From the NCBI RefSeq assembly GCF_008693385.1, contig NZ_CP044067.1, positions 2,275,501 through 2,339,500 on the forward strand: a stretch of DNA of 64,000 nt, in the 5' to 3' direction. Of the stretch, positions 43,977 through 52,579 are shown one piece after another. Under the pieces are notes generated by a model, which did not search any database, had not been told where the DNA came from, and worked only from the letters and a program-made list of their open reading frames with translations. Origin of the DNA: Cupriavidus pauculus. Its GTDB lineage: Bacteria; Pseudomonadota; Gammaproteobacteria; Burkholderiales; Burkholderiaceae. How positions within the stretch are numbered: the stretch's first letter is position 1; each line of letters opens with the position of its first letter. Made by a program: the position numbers and the translations under genes.

Positions 43977-44002
43977 GCGGTGTCCCGCGATCGCGCGGCA
44001 AC

Positions 44003-44488
44003 TTATACCGTGGCGACGATCGCGTCGACTTCGATTTCCGTATAGGCGGCGTCGGGCAGGCTCGACACGCCCAGCGCCGTGCGCGCGGGCAGATCGTGCT
44101 CGGGGAACGCGATGCGCAAGACTGCCGAGGCCGCGTCCAGTACCGCAGGGTGGCGCGTGAATTCCGGCGTCGCGCGGATAAAGCCGCGCACGCGCACCAC
44201 CTGATGCACGCGCGACAGCTCGCCACCGCACGCCATGCGCAGCGCGGCGAGCGCATTGAGCATCGAGACCTCGGCCGCGCGCTGCGCGGGCTCGATATCG
44301 GCCTCGGTGCTGCACTGTCCGCTCATCGCGACGCCGTTGCGCCGGCATACCTGTCCCGCGATCGACACCCACTGTCCGCTACCCAGCGGAATCGCGCTGA
44401 ACGGGGCATAGTTGCCGCGCGGTGTCGGTACCTCGGGCAGGACGAAGCCGGCTTCCGCAAGCCGCGCTTCGGGCGATTGAATCGTCAT
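44003..44488 (-). CDS. RidA-family (YjgF/enamine-imine deaminase) protein
   Basis: 161-residue RidA-like protein. The family pattern includes VSIAGQVCRRNG, AAEVSMLNALAALRMACGG, and the C-terminal EHDLPARTALGVSSLPDAAYTEIEVDAIV. The canonical substrate arginine region (R-T-A-L/C-V) is present. RidA deaminates reactive enamines and imines formed by PLP enzymes. Its ATG overlaps the phzF stop (ATGA), so the two proteins are made together. It belongs to a slightly long RidA subgroup rather than the archetype of about 128 residues. Confidence 0.86.
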   Translation of the reverse strand: MTIQSPEARLAEAGFVLPEVPTPRGNYAPFSAIPLGSGQWVSIAGQVCRRNGVAMSGQCSTEADIEPAQRAAEVSMLNALAALRMACGGELSRVHQVVRVRGFIRATPEFTRHPAVLDAASAVLRIAFPEHDLPARTALGVSSLPDAAYTEIEVDAIVATV

Positions 44489-45408
44489 GGATGACTCCAG
44501 GCAACATTGCCGCTGAGCCAGCATCCCGCCGGCTCGCCCAGTTCGGAATGGCGCGGCGCTACAAGAATTTCCGAGGGACTGCCCATGGTATCGCCTTGCC
44601 ATACGGCAATGGAAGCGGTCGTGCTCGACCGGCGGGCGAGGTAGCCCCATAGCGCGGCGGCGGCGATGCCGGTGGCCGCATCTTCCGGATAGCCCGACGA
44701 CTTCGGGAACTGGCGCGCGTGCACGATCTGCTTGCCGTCCCGCGTGATGCCGCCGAACGCATAGGGATAGAGCCCGGTCGAGGCGATCGACTCGCACAGC
44801 GCTTCCATTGTGGCGAAGTCGGGCTTCAGGCCATCGAGTGCCTCGACCGATGGCAACTCGAGCAGGGTCTTGGCGCGGCTCGTGGTGGCATTGACCGCAC
44901 GGTACCCGCCTTGTGACGGGCCTGGCGGCAGGTTCAGCTGCGCGGCCACGCGGGCGCTGTCGGCGTCGGAGAGGGTTTCGAGGCGGACTTCCGGCTGCGA
45001 GATCCACACACGCCGCTCGCCCTCGTCCCACCGGGCGAGCACCACGCCGCTCAGCGTCTCGATGGTGGCGGTCGGCTTCGTCCATTGGCCCCACTGCCGC
45101 AATGCCCACAGCGTGCCCACCGTGGCGTGGCCACACATCTCCATCTCGTGCTGGGGCACGAAGAAGCGCAGGCGCCAGTCGCAGCCGCGCTCGCTCGGCA
45201 GCACGAAGGCCGATTCGTGGCCATACTCCGCGGCCACTGCCTGCATCGCCGCGGCGCTCATGCCACGCGCGTCGGCGACGAGCGGTACCGGATTGCCTCC
45301 CGCGGGGGCGTCCGCCAGTTCGGACCGCAGCGTGCCATTGGCGTGAAAGACTTCCTCCCGTTCGCGGGCGGCGCGAACGAAGACGCGAATCAGCGTGACT
45401 TCACTCAC
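44485..45408 (-). CDS. PhzF-family isomerase
   Basis: 307-residue PhzF-like protein of the diaminopimelate-epimerase fold. Landmarks are the conserved Glu region YGHESAFVLP (about residue 65), FFVPQHEMEMCGHATVGTLWAL (GHAT motif) and SGYPEDAATGIAAAALWGYL near the C-terminus. The GTG at 45408 is chosen because GGGAG lies about seven bases upstream and family N-termini start near V-x-V-F. It overlaps the end of the Bug gene by eight bases. Not phenazine synthesis here; the substrate is unknown. Confidence 0.86.
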   Translation of the reverse strand: MSEVTLIRVFVRAAREREEVFHANGTLRSELADAPAGGNPVPLVADARGMSAAAMQAVAAEYGHESAFVLPSERGCDWRLRFFVPQHEMEMCGHATVGTLWALRQWGQWTKPTATIETLSGVVLARWDEGERRVWISQPEVRLETLSDADSARVAAQLNLPPGPSQGGYRAVNATTSRAKTLLELPSVEALDGLKPDFATMEALCESIASTGLYPYAFGGITRDGKQIVHARQFPKSSGYPEDAATGIAAAALWGYLARRSSTTASIAVWQGDTMGSPSEILVAPRHSELGEPAGCWLSGNVAWSHP

Positions 45409-46381
45409 CAGTGGCTCCCACGGCTTTGGCAATCGCGCCCCAGTACGGGGTGTCCTTCTGTACCGCGGCCTGCAAAGCGGCCGGTGTGCCGGGGCGCGCG
45501 GTCACGCCCTTGCTGGCGAGGTCGTCGGCCACGGTCTTGTCGGACAGTACCTTGTTCAACGCCGCGTTGAAGCGCTCGACGACTGCGGGGGGCGTGCCTT
45601 TCGGGAACGCGATGCCGTACCACAGCTGCTGCTCGAAGCCCGGCACGCCCTGGCTGGCGATCGTGGGCACGTCGGCGAGCAGCGGCGTGGGGGCCGTCGT
45701 CGCGATGGCCGCGATCTTGCCGGACTTGATATAGGGGGCGAGGCCGACCGGGTTGTCGAACATCATCTGGACCTGCCCGCCGATCAGGTCCGTGTAGGCG
45801 GGCGCGGCGCCACGGTAGGGAACGTGCGTGATCGGCACGCCGGCCAGCTTCTGGAACTGCTCGCCGATCAGGTGCGAGACGGTGCCGACGCCGACCGATC
45901 CAAAGCTGTGCTGCGTCTTGTCGGCCTTGAGCTTCGCAATGAAGGCCTTGGTATCCTTCGCGCGCAGGTCGTTGTTGACGGCCAGCACGTACGGCGACGT
46001 GCCGATAAAGCCCGCGTAGGCGAAATCCTTGCTCGGGTTGTAGGCGAGCTTCGGATAGATCGCCACGCTGACGGCATGCGTACTTGTCGTGACCACGCCG
46101 GCGGTATAGCCATCGGCGGCGGCACGCGCGACAAATCCGGAACCGATCGTGCCACCGGCGCCGCTGCGGTTGTCGATGACCACAGGCTGGCCCAGTTCCC
46201 GCTGCAGCAACGGCTGAATCGACCGCACGACCAGATCGGTTCCGCCGCCGGCAGGGAACGGCACGACCATCGTGATCGGCTTGGCCGGCCAGGCTTCAGC
46301 GCGCGCCCCGGCGGCACACGCGACGGCGGCCACCGCGATCAGCGCGCGGCAGGTGAGAAGAGTCTTGGGTAGGAATGACAC
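45401..46381 (-). CDS. Bug/TctC-family periplasmic substrate-binding protein
   Basis: 326-residue Bug receptor. The signal peptide spans residues about 1-29 (AGARA-E), with the family opening WPAKPITMVVPFPAGGGTDLV. The motifs NRSGAGGTIGSGF and VPYRGAAPAYTDLIGG follow. It is the first gene of a Bug-PhzF-RidA operon in which all genes overlap. A pair of 14-bp direct repeats lies 58-92 bp upstream. Its ligand is probably the substrate of the PhzF/RidA pair. Confidence 0.88.
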   Translation of the reverse strand: MSFLPKTLLTCRALIAVAAVACAAGARAEAWPAKPITMVVPFPAGGGTDLVVRSIQPLLQRELGQPVVIDNRSGAGGTIGSGFVARAAADGYTAGVVTTSTHAVSVAIYPKLAYNPSKDFAYAGFIGTSPYVLAVNNDLRAKDTKAFIAKLKADKTQHSFGSVGVGTVSHLIGEQFQKLAGVPITHVPYRGAAPAYTDLIGGQVQMMFDNPVGLAPYIKSGKIAAIATTAPTPLLADVPTIASQGVPGFEQQLWYGIAFPKGTPPAVVERFNAALNKVLSDKTVADDLASKGVTARPGTPAALQAAVQKDTPYWGAIAKAVGATGE

Positions 46382-46438
46382 GGCAGGCTCCCGATAGTGG
46401 ATGTGCCGAGTCTAGAAAGGGTGCCGAGCGACGGCGAA

Positions 46439-46473
46439 CCGAAATGCGACGGGGTGGATCCGAAATGCGACGG
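46439..46473. promoter_or_regulatory. 14-bp direct repeat pair, 21-bp period
   Basis: CCGAAATGCGACGG occurs at 46439-46452 and again at 46460-46473. The 21-bp period (two helical turns) and the position 58-92 bp upstream of the Bug start suggest binding of a regulator as a tandem dimer. No regulator gene lies adjacent. Confidence 0.65.
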
Positions 46474-46676
46474 TGGGTTTCGGTCAGGCCTTTGGCCCGG
46501 CCTCCCCGTCCGCACACGTTCCGAGTGCCGCGCTCGGATAGGCATCACGATGGCCGTGGCGGCCTCCTTTCAAGCAGAGGTAGGCGTCGCAATAGTGCGC
46601 CGAAAAAACACCCAAAAACGTGTCAGCCTGTTTCCGCGATTTGATCTGGCGCAAAGGGTGTGCGCGACCGGATTCG

Positions 46677-47351
46677 CTATCTCACGATCCACCCGTTCGG
46701 CGACTCGGCCACGTCCTGTCGTAGCTCGTCCTTGCCACTGCCATTGACGACCCGCGCCACCACCGGAAACGCACGCTGTACGGCATCGTCGTGCGTCCAC
46801 GGCGCGGCGTCGATCGTGTAGGTGTACGTGACCGTGGTGATGTCGCGCGCGGCATCCGGGTCGCGCTGGATCGGGGTCCAGCCGCGGACCTGTTGTAGCC
46901 GGATCTTGCCGTAGCAGAGGTCCGGCATGCCGGTGGCATGCGCATTGGCGGTTTCCGGATGCGCCTTGAAGAACGTGCGGCCCGTGTCCGTCAGCGTATA
47001 GCGCCACGCGGGCACGGTGTCGAACGTGCCGTCGTGGCGGTCGCGCTTCATCGTGAGGCCGCTTTCATGCGTGACGAGGCCCGCATGCTCGAGCGCGTTC
47101 AGTTGCTGGTAGTCGCGCAGCGTGGCGCGCTCGGGCACGTCCGGAACATCGATCGGCCACGCGTGGCGGCCGACGCAGAGCTCGGCGTGGCTGTCGATAT
47201 GCTGGCGCAGCACGCGCGCGAACGTGTCCTGCGTCGGCTCGGACGGCTTGCACCCGGCCAGCAGGGTCACGGCCGCGGCAGCAACGGCGGCAGCGCCCTG
47301 CGCGCTGACGGTGACGGTCACGGTGGCGGAAGCGGAATGGCGGCGGATCAT
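46677..47351 (-). CDS. putative lipoprotein of unknown function
   Basis: 224-residue lipoprotein with a lipobox LLAGC (Cys34). The mature domain (PTQDTFARVLRQHIDSHAELCVG... to ...VNGSGKDELRQDVAESPNGWIVR) shows no family I recognise with certainty. It contains two further cysteines (ELCVG, LCYGK), which could form a disulfide. Its ATG overlaps the cytochrome c peroxidase stop (ATGA), so it is probably an accessory to that enzyme or to the phosphoesterase upstream. Confidence 0.78.
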   Translation of the reverse strand: MIRRHSASATVTVTVSAQGAAAVAAAAVTLLAGCKPSEPTQDTFARVLRQHIDSHAELCVGRHAWPIDVPDVPERATLRDYQQLNALEHAGLVTHESGLTMKRDRHDGTFDTVPAWRYTLTDTGRTFFKAHPETANAHATGMPDLCYGKIRLQQVRGWTPIQRDPDAARDITTVTYTYTIDAAPWTHDDAVQRAFPVVARVVNGSGKDELRQDVAESPNGWIVR

Positions 47352-48760
47352 CGTGCGGCGGTCTTCTGAATGGAGGCGGGCTGTGCGGGCGGGGGAGGCG
47401 CGGGAGGCGCAGGAGGCGTCGAGGGCGTGGCCGGACCGAATACGCCGGCCTTCGGTGCAGGCCTGGCATCGGCCGGCACCACGTACCCATCGGTCAGGGT
47501 GTTGAGGAACGTGACGAGGTCCTTGAGCTCGTCCTCGGTCATCGGCGCCTTGCTGCCGGCACGGCGCCCATCGAGCGGCATCTGGTCGTCGATGTTCGCC
47601 TGGTAGCGGGCGGGCAGGTCGTCGAACTTGCGCACCTTGCCGTGCGCATCGCGCGAATACCAGCGCCCGGGTTCCGTGTCGCGCGTGTTGTAGAAGTGCA
47701 CGACCTCGTCGAGCGTATGGAACACGCCGTTGTGCATGAACGCATGGCGCGTGGCCACATTGCGCAGGATCGGCGTCTTGAACATGCCGCAGCCAACGCC
47801 CTTGTTCGCCGTGGTCGGCAGATGGTCGGTCCGCAGCGGCCCGCACAGGCCCATGTCGAAGTAGTTCGGATCGTCGTTGGCCGGAATACTCTTGTTACGC
47901 GGCACGCCGATGGCGGCAAACGAGTAGTCGCTCGTGATGTCCTGGCTGCCGCCGTTGCCGCCACCGATCAGATGGCAGGCCACGCAGTTGCCCTTGTTCG
48001 GATCCACGAACAGACGCAACCCATGCAGTTCCGCCTCGTTGAGCGCGCCGCCGATCTTGTTGTTGCGGAACAGGTCGAACTTGCTCGAGTACGGGTGGAA
48101 GCTGCGGTCCTCGGTCTGAAACGATTGCAGCGCAACGCCGGCCAGCTCGAACGCGCGCTTGCGGTCGGCGAAGACGTCCGCGCCGTACGCCTGACGGAAC
48201 AGTTCGGCATAGGGGCCGTGCTCGATCGCGGCCACCACGGCATCCGGGCTCGGGTTCGCCATCTCGTTGGCGGCCAGCAGCGGAATCGCGGCCTGCTCGG
48301 CGATGGTGTTGGCGCGGCCATCCCATGTCATGCCGCCGCCCGGCGCGGGCGGGCTGACCATGTCGGGGTTCTGGAATTCGTCCGAGTACGGATCGGTGTA
48401 GTCCTTGTACATCAGCGTCGGCACCGCGCGCGTGCCCGCCTGCTTCATGTCCGCGCCGCCGAGCTGCACCGACAGGTCGTTGGCCGGCGCATACGCGTGC
48501 GCGGGATCGTGACACGTCGCACACGAGATGCGGCCGGAGCCCGAGAGCGTCGGGTCGAAGAACATGCGCTGGCCCACTTGCGCGGGGGGCGAGAGCTTCG
48601 AGGGCGCGGGGGCGGCAACGGCGACGGCGACGGCGACGGCTTGGACGGACGCATCCGCGGCAGGGGCCGCGGCGGGCGCGCCGGCCTGCCGCCGATCCTT
48701 GCACGCGGCCAGAGAGAACGCGGCGGCGGCAAGGCAGAAAACGATCGGGAATTTACGCAT
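47348..48760 (-). CDS. diheme cytochrome c peroxidase / MauG-type lipoprotein
   Basis: 470-residue periplasmic lipoprotein (lipobox LAAC, Cys20) with two heme c sites, CATCH near residue 77 and CVACH near residue 258. The region WDGRANTIAEQAAIPLLAANEM is typical of the CcpA/MauG family. It should reduce peroxide or oxidise a partner protein. A VAVAVAVA linker encoded by a 6-bp tandem repeat follows the lipobox, and the C-terminus is Pro-rich. It lies 92 bp after the phosphoesterase gene and overlaps the next lipoprotein. Confidence 0.87.
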   Translation of the reverse strand: MRKFPIVFCLAAAAFSLAACKDRRQAGAPAAAPAADASVQAVAVAVAVAAPAPSKLSPPAQVGQRMFFDPTLSGSGRISCATCHDPAHAYAPANDLSVQLGGADMKQAGTRAVPTLMYKDYTDPYSDEFQNPDMVSPPAPGGGMTWDGRANTIAEQAAIPLLAANEMANPSPDAVVAAIEHGPYAELFRQAYGADVFADRKRAFELAGVALQSFQTEDRSFHPYSSKFDLFRNNKIGGALNEAELHGLRLFVDPNKGNCVACHLIGGGNGGSQDITSDYSFAAIGVPRNKSIPANDDPNYFDMGLCGPLRTDHLPTTANKGVGCGMFKTPILRNVATRHAFMHNGVFHTLDEVVHFYNTRDTEPGRWYSRDAHGKVRKFDDLPARYQANIDDQMPLDGRRAGSKAPMTEDELKDLVTFLNTLTDGYVVPADARPAPKAGVFGPATPSTPPAPPAPPPPAQPASIQKTAAR

Positions 48761-48852
48761 GACTGCAGCGCGTGGCAGCGCGCCGGATAGAAAGGAAAAC
48801 GACTGTGCGGTGCGGATGTCCGTGGCCCGGCGGGCCACGGACATCGTTACGC

Positions 48853-51117
48853 TCAACGCAGCGCGAAGATGTTGGTCTGCGTGCTGTCCGGACCCGAAGC
48901 CAGATTGCCGTTGTTGAAGCTGCCGCTACCGCCGGCACCGGCCGTGGCGCCACCGGAGACGCGGTCGCCCGCCTTCGTCACGTACTTGTGGTTCATCGGA
49001 CGTACCGCATCGAAGTGCGTATCGCCGCTGCCCGAGTACTCGGCCAGGTTCGCGAGGTTGTCGGCGATGAACTTCTCGGTGTACTTCGAGCGGTTCATAT
49101 ACGACGTGTTCACGCCCGGATCGGCCAGTGCGAACATGTCCTGCATGGTGCGCACGAACGAGAAGTGGCTGTACGAGTCCGAATCCACGACCTGTTTCGG
49201 TGCGCCAGCCTGGTTCGTCAGCACGCCGAAGATGGTCGGGCCGTCGCCGCGGTTGGACTTCGAATAGGTCGGAACGGGCGTGGTGTTGCTCTCGCCGAGC
49301 GGCACGCCCGACGATTGCAGGCCACCCACATTCCAGCCGCAGCACGACGAGCTGCCGAAGAAGCTCGAGCCTTCGTCGAAGATCATCACGATGGCCGAGC
49401 GCTTGTTCGGGTTCTTCCACACCGGCGATGCCTGGATCTTCTCGACCAGGTACTTGGCGTACAGGTCGCCGCGGCTGATGATGGCCGTGCCGCCCGTGCA
49501 GTTCGCCACGGCCGAGCCGGTGGCATGCATGTCGTCGCACTGATCGGGCACGATGTAGTTCAGCGCGCCCACATCGCCGCTCTTCAGGTCATCCTCGAAC
49601 TGATGCGTGTTCCACGTGATGTTGTTGGCCTTCGCGTACGTGTCGATGGCCGAGTCCCACTGACCGCCGCCCACCGAGCGCGTCAGGTTCTTGAAGAAGT
49701 CGGGACGGTTGCGCACGTCGTCGAAGTTCACGGCCGGGTGGTGCTTGGTCTTGTACAGGCTGCTGATCATCGGCTCCAGCGTATTGGTGCCGTTGCTCGT
49801 GTTCGCGCCCATGATGGCCGCGTTGCCGGCGCCGTCCTTGCGCGGATCCTGGCCCGGGTCCATCGACTCGCTGTAGACGCGCGTCGAGAGGCCGGCCTTG
49901 TACGTCGCGGTGAACAGGTTGCGACGGTTCTTCAGGTTATGGATCGCGGTGTTCGTGCAGGCGTTCAGCGGCACGAAGGCGTCGGTCGGCGCGTCGGCGG
50001 TGTTGCCCGTGGGCAGGCAGTTCCACGGGCTGTCATCGGACACGCCCCAGTCGTCGGCGCTGGCCAGCGAGATGTAGTTCGGCTCGCTCGGGTTGCCCGT
50101 GGAGAAGTAGTTGGCCGCCTTGTTGCCTTCCTGGTTCAGGTAGCGATACAGGTTCGGGTACGACGGGCTGTCGATCGACTGGTTGCTGTGGTTCTCGAAA
50201 ATCACCACGAACAGGTGGTCATAGCGCGGAATGCCTTCCGGGTTGAACGCGGCGTCCTGCGCGGCGGCCAGTGTGGTGACCGGATCGGTCTTGGCGTCCG
50301 ACGCATAGCCGCGGTCCAGCATCGTGCTGGCGAGCGCGAAGCGGTTGGCCAGCGCGTTGGCTTCGGTCAGCAGTGCCTTCCTGGCGTTGGCGTCGGCAAC
50401 GGTGCCGGCGCTGGCGACCACGTCCGCGGCCTTGACCGTGACGTCCGTGGCTTGCGCCGTGTCGTTGTTGAAGCTCAGGCGGCCAGCCAGGCGCGCGGTG
50501 GCGTCGGCATAGGTCAGCTCTTCGGCCTGCATCAGGCGCGCAACTTCGGTCGTCAGCGGACTGATGGTGACGTTCGCGCCGTTCAGCGACTGGTCCGGCG
50601 CGCTGCGCAGAATCATTTTTCTCGCGACGGCCGTGTTCCTGCCATTCTGGTTCGGATCGGCGAACGTGGTGGTCGTGCCGACCGTGGCGAGGAGGCTCGT
50701 GCCCGTCACGCTTTGCGGCACGGTCAGGCGGAACGTGCCGTCGAGCGCGGTGGTCGTGCTGGGTTCGCCCTGATCGCAGGCGCCGTTGCCGTTGATATCG
50801 GCGCAGACGGTGGCATTGCCGTACGCGATGGCCGTCGGCTTCAGATCGACGTCGTCACCGGTCGTGGACTTCGCGTAGTCGACGCCCGCGGCGCTCGATG
50901 CGGCCATGCCGGTCGGGGTCTTCATGGCCGCGCCGACGACGCTGCCCTGTACCGTGACCGAGGCCGGCGTGGTACCGCCGCCGGGCGTGCCGTTGCTGGC
51001 GCTCGTGGAATCGTCGCCACCGCAGGCGGCGAGCAGCGATGCCGCTGCCAGTGCGGTGAGAGCGGTGCGGACCTTGGGGGATTGAGCCAGGTGACGATAT
51101 GGCGTGTTCTTGTGCAT
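48853..51117 (-). CDS. phosphoesterase-family lipoprotein (acid phosphatase/phospholipase C-like)
   Basis: 754-residue lipoprotein (lipobox LLAAC, Cys32). Residues about 50-260 form a Thr/Ala-rich N-terminal region with an EF-hand-like calcium motif DINGNGACDQGE. Residues about 285-720 form the phosphoesterase domain (PF04185): YDHLFVVIFENHSNQSI, the metal region IVMIFDEGSSFFG, and a later SDSYSHFSFVRTMQDMF. It probably hydrolyses phosphomonoesters or phosphodiesters in the periplasm or outside the cell. GAGG lies seven bases before the ATG. Followed by a cytochrome c peroxidase, an unusual pairing. Confidence 0.84.
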   Translation of the reverse strand: MHKNTPYRHLAQSPKVRTALTALAAASLLAACGGDDSTSASNGTPGGGTTPASVTVQGSVVGAAMKTPTGMAASSAAGVDYAKSTTGDDVDLKPTAIAYGNATVCADINGNGACDQGEPSTTTALDGTFRLTVPQSVTGTSLLATVGTTTTFADPNQNGRNTAVARKMILRSAPDQSLNGANVTISPLTTEVARLMQAEELTYADATARLAGRLSFNNDTAQATDVTVKAADVVASAGTVADANARKALLTEANALANRFALASTMLDRGYASDAKTDPVTTLAAAQDAAFNPEGIPRYDHLFVVIFENHSNQSIDSPSYPNLYRYLNQEGNKAANYFSTGNPSEPNYISLASADDWGVSDDSPWNCLPTGNTADAPTDAFVPLNACTNTAIHNLKNRRNLFTATYKAGLSTRVYSESMDPGQDPRKDGAGNAAIMGANTSNGTNTLEPMISSLYKTKHHPAVNFDDVRNRPDFFKNLTRSVGGGQWDSAIDTYAKANNITWNTHQFEDDLKSGDVGALNYIVPDQCDDMHATGSAVANCTGGTAIISRGDLYAKYLVEKIQASPVWKNPNKRSAIVMIFDEGSSFFGSSSCCGWNVGGLQSSGVPLGESNTTPVPTYSKSNRGDGPTIFGVLTNQAGAPKQVVDSDSYSHFSFVRTMQDMFALADPGVNTSYMNRSKYTEKFIADNLANLAEYSGSGDTHFDAVRPMNHKYVTKAGDRVSGGATAGAGGSGSFNNGNLASGPDSTQTNIFALR

Positions 51118-51236
51118 GACTGACCTCTGCTTGTAACGGCGAAGCGTGGGATTTCTCTAGGGGATAGCTGACGGTGGCATGCCGTCGCGCCGTGTAGCGG
51201 CAGGCGCGATAGTAGGGTGCATAAATGACAATTTAA

Positions 51237-51248
51237 TTTCATATGAAA
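51237..51248. promoter_or_regulatory. 12-bp palindrome upstream of prolyl-hydroxylase-like gene
   Basis: TTTCATATGAAA is a perfect AT-rich palindrome about 105 bp before the predicted start at 51354, in the 236-bp gap between the divergent phosphoesterase gene and this one. Possible operator or promoter element. Confidence 0.4.
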
Positions 51249-51353
51249 CTATATGACGAGGCTGTGGCTGAATGTCTGGACGTTGCATCAGGTGAAACAC
51301 GCAGCAATAATGCGCGGCTGTTGCTATCCGGCAGGCGCCACGCGCCCCTCGTC

Positions 51354-52271
51354 ATGACCACCCAGCAGACCACCATTCACTTCTCGGACGCGCTCGGCGA
51401 CTGGATCGCGCGCAGCCTCGGCGCGGGCCACACCCCTGGCGATATCGTGGATGCGCTGGCCGCGCAGCAGTTCGACGCGGGCATTGCGGGACAGCTCGTC
51501 GCCGCCATCGCCCGCGCGCAGCGGGATGGCTTGCCGATGCCGCGTGGCGCTTTGAATGTGGCCATGCCCGTGGCCGCGGGCCCGGTAGCTGCCGGCGACG
51601 GCCCGCGCATCGGCAAGGGGCCCGTCATCGCGACGACGGACCGCGACGTGCGCGTGGTGTCGCGCATGGAAAAGCCTCTGATCGCCGTGCTCGAGGGCGT
51701 GCTGAGCGGCGACGAATGCGAGGCGTTGGTGGCGATGGCGAGGCCGCGCCTCACGCCGTCCACCACCGTCGATCCTTCCACGGGTTTCGATATGGTCAGC
51801 GGCAACCGCACGAGCGAGGGCATGTTTTTTCGGCTCGAGGAGAACCCGCTGGTCGCGCGGATCGATCGCCGGATCTCGGCGCTGATGGGGATGCCCGTGG
51901 AGAACGGCGAAGGGCTGCAGGTGCTGCGCTATGCGGAAGGCGCCCGCAGCGCGCCGCACTTCGACTTCCTGATGCCGAGCAACGCCGCCAACCAGGCGTC
52001 GATCGCGCGCAGCGGCCAGCGCGTGAGCACGCTGGTGATCTATCTCAACGACGTCGCGGGTGGCGGAGATACGGTATTCCCCGAGGTCGGCTTCGGCGTG
52101 GTGCCCCGGCGAGGCAATGCGGTCTATTTCGAGTACTGCGACGCCCGCAACCAGCTCGATGCGCGGACGCTGCACGCGGGGTCGCAGGTCACGGCTGGCG
52201 AGAAATGGGTGGTGACGAAATGGATGCGGCAGCGGCGTTTCGTGCCGGCGGGAATGGCGGGCGGGATGTGA
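51354..52271 (+). CDS. prolyl 4-hydroxylase-like 2OG-Fe(II) oxygenase
   Basis: 305-residue protein with a C-terminal P4Hc dioxygenase domain (about residues 105-295). Iron ligands are His202 and Asp204 in PHFDF and His274 in LHAG; the 2-oxoglutarate lysine is Lys284 in GEKWVVTKW. The first 100 residues are a predicted helical N-terminal part rich in alanine. Bacterial members hydroxylate prolines in proteins such as EF-Tu or in small peptides; the target here is unknown. The ATG at 51354 is chosen; longer in-frame starts exist (51243). Confidence 0.82.
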   Translation: MTTQQTTIHFSDALGDWIARSLGAGHTPGDIVDALAAQQFDAGIAGQLVAAIARAQRDGLPMPRGALNVAMPVAAGPVAAGDGPRIGKGPVIATTDRDVRVVSRMEKPLIAVLEGVLSGDECEALVAMARPRLTPSTTVDPSTGFDMVSGNRTSEGMFFRLEENPLVARIDRRISALMGMPVENGEGLQVLRYAEGARSAPHFDFLMPSNAANQASIARSGQRVSTLVIYLNDVAGGGDTVFPEVGFGVVPRRGNAVYFEYCDARNQLDARTLHAGSQVTAGEKWVVTKWMRQRRFVPAGMAGGM

Positions 52272-52291
52272 GAACCGGCCGCACAAAGAAA

Positions 52292-52320
52292 TACCCCGAC
52301 GCGCGGGGGCCGTCGGGGTA
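52292..52320 (-). terminator. rho-independent terminator-like hairpin
   Basis: Perfect 9-bp arms TACCCCGAC / GTCGGGGTA around an 11-base GC loop. On the minus strand the hairpin is followed by TTTCTTT, so it should end the trehalase transcript. It may also stop the plus-strand gene 20 bp upstream. Confidence 0.65.
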
Positions 52321-52395
52321 CCAAGAGTTGCCAAGTGCGTTAGAGCCGTGTCGATACGACCCTGCCCACAGTGTGACGCGTCGGGCGCGGCGCGC

Positions 52396-52417
52396 CAATA
52401 ACTCAGCTGAGTTATTG
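52396..52417. repeat. 22-bp perfect palindrome
   Basis: Half-site CAATAACTCAG is followed directly by its exact complement, giving 22 bp of perfect symmetry with no spacer. There is no T-run. It lies in a convergent gap where no promoter is needed by the known genes. Could be a protein-binding site for an unannotated transcript. Confidence 0.6.
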
Positions 52418-52579
52418 CATGATGTTGCGGAATCTTTGGGGGAAATACGCGCTAAATCCCATCGCATTGCAGCATTCTGAACAAAGGAACGCAATTCCGT
52501 GCAATGTTCCCCGCACCTCGGTCCGGTTACTCCCGGAACGTGCACTGCATCAAGGTTTCCAGCCGATTCCGGGGACGCG

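Larger units (their letters stand above)
52272..52579. other. 308-bp convergent gap with terminator and long palindrome
   Basis: Gene-free interval between the prolyl-hydroxylase-like gene and the end of the trehalase gene. It contains a terminator-like hairpin (52292-52320) and a 22-bp perfect palindrome (52396-52417). Open frames inside it are short and lack coding character. Confidence 0.7.

Noticed and set aside
46375..46644. 89-codon Arg-rich plus-strand frame across the 14-bp repeats
   Set aside because: No ribosome site, biased composition, and it overlaps the promoter region and start of the Bug gene.
48772..51123. 783-codon plus-strand frame opposite the phosphoesterase
   Set aside because: Shadow of the lipoprotein phosphoesterase; no start signal, signal peptide or recognisable domain.
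52396..52417. lux-box for a LuxR-type regulator
   Set aside because: Length fits but the sequence lacks the usual C-T-G / C-A-G pattern of lux boxes and there is no luxI or luxR nearby.
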